Origin: Chloroflexota bacterium
GTDB taxonomy: Bacteria; Chloroflexota; Ktedonobacteria; Ktedonobacterales; Ktedonobacteraceae
NCBI GenBank assembly: GCA_005881995.1
Contig: VBHV01000333.1
Span: 1-8,405 of the forward strand
Direction of reading: 5' to 3'
Length of the DNA stretch: 8,405 bases
The notes under the pieces were generated by a model, which saw nothing but the letters and a program-made list of their open reading frames with translations, did no database searches and had not been told where the DNA came from. Each line of letters starts with the position of its first letter. The stretch's first letter is position 1. Positions 1-5,358 of this stretch are shown here, in pieces. The position numbers and the translations under genes are program-made.

Positions 1-72
1 TCTGTATCAATCATAACATAAAATGAGGGTTGGAGGCGATTGTTTTCAAGCCAATTCTTACGCCAGACCATT

Positions 73-2250
73 CTATGGCTTATTCCCCAAAATCTCACCA
101 TATACCTTCGCCAGGCGAGCTGCGTAGTGGCCCCAGCCGCTTTGAGCATCCAGCGCCTCTTTATCGCGCTCAGTGAGGTGGTACTTGCGTTTGCGGATAT
201 CGAGCAGGGCGCGTGTCAATGACTCGCGGCTGGCCGGGTCATAGAGAACGCTGGCGCGAGGAGGGAGCATACCGCAAAAACGCGGCAGGTTGGGAGCGAC
301 CACCACACGTCCTGAAGAGAGCGCCAGTATTGCCGTTTCTAGTGTGCCAGCAGTCTCTATGGCAAAATGGGGCAGCACCAGGGCATCAGCCGCACCCAGG
401 TATAGCGGCATGTCTTCCTTGCCGGGATTTGCCCTGTGCAGGTGAAGCGATGAGGTGAGCGCAGCCAGCTTCAAGATGCGCGTCGATTCACCTTTGTCTC
501 CTGGAGTGCCGACAAGCAGCAATTGCAGTGCAGGGTGGTCTTCTCCGTCAGCTTCCTCTGCCTGCTTTGCCTTGCGGAACGCCTCGACCAGGTGGATAAT
601 CTCACGCTCGGTATGCTGTGAGGCCAGGCACAGGTAGGTGAACCCTGCATTGTCAGGGAAATTGAGCCGTTGACGCGCTTCCTCACGAGGTAGGGGCGGC
701 ACGTAGTGGCCCGATTCATCGCGCCCAAAGAAGCCTGGATGCGGAAGGCAGCGCACCTTGCGGCGTAATTTTCTATCGGGGTACAACCGGTCGGGTTGGC
801 GCGTATACCCGATGACGGCATGGCTGAAATACAACAACTGGCGTTCCAATGCCCGGCGCGGGAGAAAGCGCAGCCCATGCAGACCACGCGCGCTCTGCCA
901 CCATCCTCCCGCGTCGGTCGTGATGATGCGAATCCCCCAACGATGCGCCAGCCAGACGCGAAACCCTAGCTGCTGCCGCTCCCGGTATGAGAGGTCGAGC
1001 GCCCCTGGACGATAAAAGTGCAGCACGCCAAGGGATTCGCCGCTATGCGCGCGGTGCTGCCAGAGCCAGGAGATGGGAATAGAAGGCGCGCCGGTCGTAC
1101 AACGTATATCCTGCAAGCGCAACGCTTGTGTCAACAGATCGGCGGTATCATCGCGTTCAGCCGAACGCACCAGGAGGACGGCGGGCGATGTCACATCGTG
1201 TTCTATCAGCACGAGACTTTGTTGGAAGCGTCCCAGGTAGCGAGCCTGTTCCATCGCGGCTTGCAGGCGTTCATTCGTAGAGCGACTGGCCAGGCGCAGC
1301 AAAGGACGATGGATGAGGGCAAGCGAGAGCATTGCGCGCAGGTCTTGCAGAGCAGCGCGTATCATAGGCGGGGGGCTGCTGTGTTCACTGCTATCTCTAT
1401 AGTGTGCCAGGACCTCTGAGCGTCCCTGCCAGTATGCTCGGCCCATGAAAAAAGGACGTACCAGGCGAGCCATTGGCGCACGGTGGGCGGCTACCGCAGT
1501 CGGTTCATACCAGAGAGTGTATCCTGCCGTGCGCAGCTGCTGGCACATATCGCGCACTTCGATACTGGATGGTACATCGATGCGTTTGCTCAAGAAAGGC
1601 GAGAAGTAGCCGATAGCGCGGAGCGCCTGGACTTTGACCGAAAAACAACAACTGCTGAAACAGGTGAAAGTGTTGAGTGTGTCCAGTTGGGTGCGCCTAT
1701 CGGCTGGCTCAAAGTAGCCCAGCATGTCCAGCATATCATCGGTGAGCCAGTGCGGGCGCGCAGCCTCCCAGCGTATTTCGACACGCCCGCCAATGGCATC
1801 TGCACCGGTTTCCTGGTAAGCACTCCACAGGCGTTCAAGGAAATGTGGTTCGACCGTGGCGTCATCGTCAAGAAATACCGCAATCTCGCCCGATGCAGCC
1901 AGCAGGCCAGTATTACGCGCATAGGCCAGTCCATTTTGTGGCTCAGTAAGACATTGGACCTTCCAGATATCGTCTGTCTTGTGCTTTTCCTGCCGCCCCG
2001 CGTTTACATAGGCGCGCACCGCATCAAGTGTGCCATCATTGGAGCCATTATCGATGACGATGACTTCAAAGGCATTATAGGGCAACGTTTGTCGCCGCAG
2101 GCTAGCTAATGCGCTCAGTGTCAGGTTGCGCCGGTTGTAGGTACAGAGGATGATGCTGAAGTGCAGCGGTGTGCTTGTCTTCGGCTGGGAGACAGAGGGT
2201 TCTCCTTTGCCTTTTCTTTTCACCATGCGGGATTTTTGACGGGTAGTCAT
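73..2250 (-). CDS. Two-domain glycosyltransferase (GT2 N-terminal domain fused to GT4-like C-terminal domain)
   Basis: Predicted to transfer sugars from activated donors to cell-surface or exopolysaccharide acceptors; donor and acceptor cannot be read from sequence. From ATG at 2250 it is 725 residues. Residues about 30-225 are a GT-A fold GT2 domain: SIILCTYNRR strand, VIDNGSNDGT, ARNTG, then the metal/nucleotide-binding DDD (about 128-130, in AVFLDDDATV). The usual late GT2 ED pair is not intact (IEVRDMCQQLR instead). Residues about 360-720 look like a GT-B glycosyltransferase, with the GT4-type C-terminal half FTYLCLAS..., LLLVGTPGD, and ADALVLPHFAIETAGTLETA, close to the GT4 E-G-LEA signature. 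No signal peptide or clear membrane segment is seen, so it is probably cytosolic or membrane-associated. The ATG at 2250 is preferred over an in-frame TTG at 2268 because AAGGAA lies 7 nt before it. It is divergent from the 2495 gene. Family assignment is firm; pathway is unknown. Confidence 0.9.
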   Translation of the reverse strand: MTTRQKSRMVKRKGKGEPSVSQPKTSTPLHFSIILCTYNRRNLTLSALASLRRQTLPYNAFEVIVIDNGSNDGTLDAVRAYVNAGRQEKHKTDDIWKVQCLTEPQNGLAYARNTGLLAASGEIAVFLDDDATVEPHFLERLWSAYQETGADAIGGRVEIRWEAARPHWLTDDMLDMLGYFEPADRRTQLDTLNTFTCFSSCCFSVKVQALRAIGYFSPFLSKRIDVPSSIEVRDMCQQLRTAGYTLWYEPTAVAAHRAPMARLVRPFFMGRAYWQGRSEVLAHYRDSSEHSSPPPMIRAALQDLRAMLSLALIHRPLLRLASRSTNERLQAAMEQARYLGRFQQSLVLIEHDVTSPAVLLVRSAERDDTADLLTQALRLQDIRCTTGAPSIPISWLWQHRAHSGESLGVLHFYRPGALDLSYRERQQLGFRVWLAHRWGIRIITTDAGGWWQSARGLHGLRFLPRRALERQLLYFSHAVIGYTRQPDRLYPDRKLRRKVRCLPHPGFFGRDESGHYVPPLPREEARQRLNFPDNAGFTYLCLASQHTEREIIHLVEAFRKAKQAEEADGEDHPALQLLLVGTPGDKGESTRILKLAALTSSLHLHRANPGKEDMPLYLGAADALVLPHFAIETAGTLETAILALSSGRVVVAPNLPRFCGMLPPRASVLYDPASRESLTRALLDIRKRKYHLTERDKEALDAQSGWGHYAARLAKVYGEILGNKP

Positions 2251-2494
2251 AGAAACGTTCCTTCCCAACGACCATACTCACATCATCTACCATCTACACT
2301 TCAGTATGACACACCCGTGCCAATTCATAGTGATGGATGGGTTGTAACCTGGTAAAGAACGCTTCGCTGGCGTGAAGAATTGAATTGCGAGAATATACTC
2401 TTTTCTCTACCAGATCATGTTGGTCTCAACCCGATCTTAACACTTTCACCAGAGATTCTTGAAGGGACAGCAGGTATCATATTGGAAGTGAAAA
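2251..2494. other. Divergent intergenic region without a clear promoter
   Basis: About 240 bp between the divergent glycosyltransferase and the GGDEF-like gene. A TATACT hexamer at 2394-2399 (plus strand) could be a -10 box but lacks a convincing -35. No terminator, riboswitch-like structure or RNA gene was recognised. Confidence 0.4.
2258..2263 (-). promoter_or_regulatory. Ribosome binding site of the glycosyltransferase
   Basis: AAGGAA on the minus strand, 7 nt before ATG 2250. It decides the start: the upstream in-frame TTG at 2268 has no such purine-rich site. Confidence 0.6.
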
Positions 2495-2890
2495 GTGGAG
2501 GATGTGGGGTTGAGTGGAATTACTGCGCAAATCTACGATGATTGTGTGTCTCTGGTGTATATCATAGCTTCGGATGAGCATGCTTCTCGCTTGCCGCGGG
2601 CTGCACAGCGTATTCGCCGCAATGTTCGTTGTACTGATACAGTGTTGTTATTGCAGCATACCTGCGCCATTATCTTGCCTCAGACGCCCCTGCAGGGAGC
2701 GCAGGCCGTGGCCCGGCGCGTTGTCGCTCTGCTGGTGGATATAGACTGTGAGCTACAGGCGTTTTATGGTCTATCCGCGGAGTGCTGGCGTAGGGATGCG
2801 TTTTATCGCGTCCACCAGGAGTATAGAGAGCGTGGAGGATGTGGGGGAGGCAATGGTGGAGCATCCTCATGCGGGTGGAGAAACCAATAG
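2495..2890 (+). CDS. Degenerate GGDEF-like domain protein (probable 5' part of a frameshifted gene)
   Basis: The 131-residue frame opens with GTG at 2495 behind GGAAG (6-nt spacer). Alternative starts are GTG 2504 and TTG 2510. Residues about 17-95 follow the second half of a GGDEF (diguanylate cyclase) fold: a helix ending in RRNVRCTD, the strand-turn-strand LLLQHTCAIILPQT, then a helix AQAVARRVVALL and strand ELQAFYG. Where active cyclases have R-x-GGDEF, this has LLQHTC, so catalysis is not expected; the domain would be structural or a binding module. After about residue 95 the frame loses domain character and becomes a Gly/Cys/Arg-rich tail (GGCGGGNGGASSCGW), typical of out-of-frame reading. 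The +1-related frame overlapping from 2748 carries a plausible continuation and an MshEN-like domain. Either the gene is frameshifted (mutation, sequencing error or recoding) or these are two coupled genes. The domain call rests on pattern recognition only. Confidence 0.6.
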   Translation: MEDVGLSGITAQIYDDCVSLVYIIASDEHASRLPRAAQRIRRNVRCTDTVLLLQHTCAIILPQTPLQGAQAVARRVVALLVDIDCELQAFYGLSAECWRRDAFYRVHQEYRERGGCGGGNGGASSCGWRNQ

Positions 2891-3242
2891 CGCGACAAAT
2901 CAGTGCTCGCAAAGGATCCAACCCGTGCCGTATCTGGCCTTCCTCGCTGATTACCCGTCTCGTCGCCTGTTACACCTTTTTCCTTATGAACTGGCCTGCC
3001 GCTATCAATGTGTTCCGGTAGGCGCGGATCGCGACATGCTCACCATAGGAACCAGTCAGCGCCAGGATGATGCTGTCATCGCGCACTTTGAGCAGGTGAC
3101 TCGGCGCGGTATTTTTCAGGTACGCTGTGAGGTAAGTATGATTGATGATGTACTGCGATACTGGCAGAGAGTGGAGGTGGAAAACGTCAATCATGACGGG
3201 AAAATGCTCACAGAGCCACAAAGCGTCCGGCAATTGATTTAA
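2748..3242 (+). CDS. GspE/MshE N-terminal (MshEN)-like domain protein, probable 3' part of the frameshifted gene
   Basis: This frame runs from GTG 2748 to TAA 3242 (164 residues). Residues about 61-140 resemble the N-terminal domain of type II secretion/pilus ATPases (T2SSE_N/MshEN): PYLAFLADYPSRRLLHLFPY, then ELACRYQCVPVG, LTIGTSQRQDD, and a terminal helix MIDDVLRYWQ. The pattern L-x-x-x-P-x-E-L-A-x-x-Y-x-x-x-P-V-G is characteristic. No ATPase domain follows, so it is not a secretion ATPase. Some MshEN domains bind c-di-GMP, but the binding motifs are not clear here. If independent, a better start is GTG 2856, with GGGGGAGG 5 nt upstream, giving about 128 residues that still contain the whole domain. 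If one gene with the 2495 frame, the product would be a GGDEF-like/MshEN-like fusion, with the frame switch between about 2765 and 2890. The stop lies 3 nt from the end of the convergent AI-2E gene. Confidence 0.6.
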   Translation: MSYRRFMVYPRSAGVGMRFIASTRSIESVEDVGEAMVEHPHAGGETNSATNQCSQRIQPVPYLAFLADYPSRRLLHLFPYELACRYQCVPVGADRDMLTIGTSQRQDDAVIAHFEQVTRRGIFQVRCEVSMIDDVLRYWQRVEVENVNHDGKMLTEPQSVRQLI

Positions 3243-3245
3243 GCC

Positions 3246-4424
3246 TTACTCCAGAATCTCTTCTTTTTCCTTACGTTCTGCCTGAGCGGAGCCAGACGCG
3301 CCAGCGTCGTTGGCAGGATGGATAGGTGCCGAGACAACTTCGACTGTCTCCACTATTTCGGGGACTCCTTCTGCGGCGTTGGGGAATTGTTCCGGGTGTG
3401 TCTCGCGCCAGTTCTGCCAGATGGCAATGAGTAAGGCCTGTATTAATCCGGCCAGGGGCGCTGCCAGAACTGCACCCCAGATGCCAAACAATTCGGCACC
3501 GGCGATCAACGCGACCAGGGAGAGCGCTGGATGAAGTCCAACCGCTTTACCAAGAATACGAGGTCCAACAATATCGCCCTCGAAGACGTGTACCACGATA
3601 AAGTAAATGAGTACGCCCACGGCAACTAACCAGCCTTCGCTCAGAGCGATCAGTACACACACTGCGCCTGAGGTCAACGTACCAAGTACAGGAATAAACT
3701 CCAGGACAAAGGCCAGCACGCCGAGCAAGAAGGCATAGGGCAAGCGGAAGATGGTCATCCCCACTCCTACAAGCACACCGATCAGAATAGAGAGGGTTAA
3801 CTGCCCACGTATGTAGCCGCCCACTACACGTTCGAGGGTATGCATGACAAATTGGGCTCGTTCCCGTTGCGGTAACGGCGCGTTACGCTGTATCCATCGT
3901 TTGAGCCGTGCACCATCAATCAGCAGGTACACGCTGAGCACAGCCACGATAATGATATCGAGGGCAAAATCAAAGATGCTCGCGAGTAACGGTCCGATGC
4001 CGCCTACAAGACCCTGTGCCTGGCTGACCACTTGTTGCTCAAAACCATTAACGCTGGGTGTGAGCAAGGTGCTGATATTGTTTACCAGTGATGTGACCTG
4101 CAAGATCGTCGTATTGATAACGAAATAGAGAAGCAGGCTGAGACAGCTCAAAACAACCAGGTAGACAAAGATAATAGCCACAATGCGCGGCATGAAGCGA
4201 TTGAGCAGTTTAACGCCAGGGGCAAGGGCGTAGGCCAGCAGCGCTGCTACGATTATGACCAGTATTGTGCGGATGATATATCCGGTGGCCCACAAAATGA
4301 CCACGCCGAGTACGATCCAGGCGAGAATGGCGATAGGGATGTCGCGCCGCTGCGTCCATTTTGACGCGGCTTCGGGAGACACATTGACGCGAAACTTGTT
4401 GAGGCTGTTCCTGTCTAATGGCAT
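3246..4424 (-). CDS. AI-2E family transporter (UPF0118/TqsA-PerM-like membrane protein)
   Basis: This is a 392-residue polytopic inner-membrane protein of the AI-2E exporter superfamily, the usual family length plus a short tail. Members include TqsA, linked to autoinducer-2 export, and Na+/H+ antiporters, so the substrate is not predictable. Visible features are two N-terminal hydrophobic helices (about 30-70), another at 80-105, an amphipathic central segment (105-150), a helix with SVYLLIDG near 164-171, then the conserved YIRGQL (204-209), EFIPVLG (242-248) and VGPRILGKAVGLHP (286-299), followed by GIWGAVLAAPLAG (314-326). The last 60 residues are a soluble, Ala/Glu-rich tail ending KEKEEILE. 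The start is ATG 4424; no strong Shine-Dalgarno is seen before it. The gene is convergent with the MshEN-like frame, with no visible terminator in the 3-nt gap. The tRNA-Gln upstream has its own terminator, so this gene probably has its own promoter in 4425-4566. Confidence 0.93.
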   Translation of the reverse strand: MPLDRNSLNKFRVNVSPEAASKWTQRRDIPIAILAWIVLGVVILWATGYIIRTILVIIVAALLAYALAPGVKLLNRFMPRIVAIIFVYLVVLSCLSLLLYFVINTTILQVTSLVNNISTLLTPSVNGFEQQVVSQAQGLVGGIGPLLASIFDFALDIIIVAVLSVYLLIDGARLKRWIQRNAPLPQRERAQFVMHTLERVVGGYIRGQLTLSILIGVLVGVGMTIFRLPYAFLLGVLAFVLEFIPVLGTLTSGAVCVLIALSEGWLVAVGVLIYFIVVHVFEGDIVGPRILGKAVGLHPALSLVALIAGAELFGIWGAVLAAPLAGLIQALLIAIWQNWRETHPEQFPNAAEGVPEIVETVEVVSAPIHPANDAGASGSAQAERKEKEEILE

Positions 4425-4503
4425 GGTGCGTAATTTTCTATCTTCATAACCGAAGGCGGCATATTCGGGTAGAACGACTCTTATTTCATTGTCTATACAT
4501 TAT

Positions 4504-4529
4504 ATAATACGCAGCGTCACGCATATTAT
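4504..4529. repeat. Imperfect inverted repeat upstream of the AI-2E gene
   Basis: Arms ATAATACGC (4504-4512) and GCATATTAT (4521-4529) are inverted with one mismatch around an 8-nt centre. It sits about 80 nt upstream of the AI-2E start and next to a TATAAT-like hexamer on the minus strand (4499-4504) that has no good -35 partner. It could be an operator or just AT-rich promoter sequence; function unproven. Confidence 0.3.
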
Positions 4530-4566
4530 CGCATGTTACTTTTTGAAAGCACCGGGTTGCAGGCGC

Positions 4567-4596
4567 AAAAAAAAGAGAGGGATGACCCCCCTCTCT
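4567..4596 (-). terminator. Intrinsic terminator of tRNA-Gln
   Basis: Read on the minus strand: stem AGAGAGGG / CCCTCTCT (4589-4596 with 4574-4581), a 7-nt loop, then an uninterrupted T run (4567-4573). This is a classical rho-independent terminator, beginning only 3 nt past the tRNA CCA end. It should also shield the AI-2E gene from read-through. Confidence 0.9.
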
Positions 4597-4598
4597 AC

Positions 4599-4672
4599 TG
4601 GCTGGGGTGCAGGGATTCGAACCCCAATTGGCCGATCCAGAGTCGGCAGTCCTACCGTTGAACGACACCCCA
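4599..4672 (-). tRNA. tRNA-Gln (anticodon CUG)
   Basis: A full cloverleaf can be drawn on the minus strand. The acceptor TGGGGTG pairs with CACCCCA over 7 bp. The D stem is GTTC/GGAC with loop AACGGTA. The anticodon stem GCCGA/TCGGC encloses loop CTCTGGA, which puts anticodon CTG at 4640-4638. The T arm has stem TGGGG/CCCTG (two G-U pairs) and loop TTCGAAT. Discriminator G is followed by an encoded CCA (4601-4599). The T-G-G-G-G start and CTG anticodon match bacterial tRNA-Gln, which decodes CAG. It has its own promoter and terminator and is not part of the neighbouring protein operon, although read-through from iorB is possible since no terminator separates them. Confidence 0.96.
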
Positions 4673-4688
4673 AAGTATCGTGTGCAGT

Positions 4689-4717
4689 ATCATATCGTAA
4701 CTCTTGCGGGTTGTCAA
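4689..4717 (-). promoter_or_regulatory. Sigma70-type promoter of tRNA-Gln
   Basis: On the minus strand: -35 TTGACA (4717-4712), a 17-nt spacer, -10 TATGAT (4694-4689). A perfect -35, five of six -10 bases and ideal spacing place the transcript start near 4682, about 10 nt before the mature tRNA 5' end. It begins 8 nt past the iorB stop. Confidence 0.85.
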
Positions 4718-4724
4718 GCAATTT

Positions 4725-5354
4725 TTAGTGGTCTGCGCTTTGGCGACTGTTCATGAATTCACCGTAATTCCAGCCCGCGTGAAATGTGCGCGTATTTTGC
4801 TCAGCAAAGCGTGGTAAGCGTTGCGCTATGGCCTGTTCGAGCAAGGAGCAGGGAAGCAGGTGCGTGTAACCGGCAAAGACACCCAGCATAATAATGTTGA
4901 TGCGGCTATCATGCTGCTGGTCTTCGTTCGCCTCCGCCATCGATGCTGGCAGCAGTTCAGGCACAAAAACGCCGGTGACACCCGCCTCTTGTAATGCGCG
5001 TTCGATCTCAGCCTGTGTGGGATAATGCAGACCCGCTACACCAGCAGCAATAGGCACGCGATGGTAGGTATTGATGAAGGCCAGCGCGCCCCTGCGCGCC
5101 ATTGGCAATGCGCGCAGCGCCTCGCTCATTTCCAGGGCGATCAGGATATCCGCTTCACCGGCGGGAATAGCCGGACTTGCCGATGGCCCCAGGCGCATAT
5201 GGCACATACCCGAACCGCCCAGCCGCGCCAGGCTGACGCGCGAGAGAACGCGCACCTCTTCGTTTGCTGCCTCGGCTGCTATTGCCAGCATTTCCATAAA
5301 GGTGAGGGTGCCTTGCCCGCCGATGCCAAGCATGATGATGTTAGTCGTCTGCAT
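4725..5354 (-). CDS. iorB: Indolepyruvate oxidoreductase subunit beta (2-oxoacid:acceptor oxidoreductase gamma-type domain)
   Basis: The smaller subunit of indolepyruvate:ferredoxin oxidoreductase, a cytosolic enzyme that converts aryl-pyruvates, CoA and oxidised ferredoxin to aryl-acyl-CoA, CO2 and reduced ferredoxin. It has 209 residues, close to the family norm. The N terminus is MQTTNIIMLGIGGQG, with the GIGGQG loop at 10-15, typical of the POR/KGOR gamma domain. RLGGSGMCHMRLGP (44-57) corresponds to the family's RGG-...-vR-G segment, and ADILIALEMSEALRALP (68-84) is also typical; NIIMLGVFAGY lies near 153-163. The ATG at 5354 has AGGA 8 nt upstream, inside the end of iorA, and the gap to the iorA stop is 4 nt, so the two are translationally linked. 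It carries no iron-sulfur cysteine motifs, as expected for this subunit. Confidence 0.92.
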   Translation of the reverse strand: MQTTNIIMLGIGGQGTLTFMEMLAIAAEAANEEVRVLSRVSLARLGGSGMCHMRLGPSASPAIPAGEADILIALEMSEALRALPMARRGALAFINTYHRVPIAAGVAGLHYPTQAEIERALQEAGVTGVFVPELLPASMAEANEDQQHDSRINIIMLGVFAGYTHLLPCSLLEQAIAQRLPRFAEQNTRTFHAGWNYGEFMNSRQSADH

Positions 5355-5358
5355 CTCG

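Noticed and set aside
471..887. Open frame on the same strand but another frame within the glycosyltransferase
   Set aside because: Its translation is an out-of-frame shadow of the GT4-like domain with no family pattern.
1483..2109. 208-residue plus-strand open frame opposite the glycosyltransferase
   Set aside because: Lies wholly antisense to a well-supported gene, shows no recognisable domain, and has no ribosome site or independent promoter that I can see.
2350..2400. Possible promoter with TATACT for the GGDEF-like gene
   Set aside because: No -35 element better than three of six bases at acceptable spacing, so not listed as a promoter.
2759..2806. GCGTTTTAT repeated 39 nt apart in the split-gene overlap
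   Set aside because: Only 9 bp, and no further similarity around the two copies; insufficient to call a duplication.
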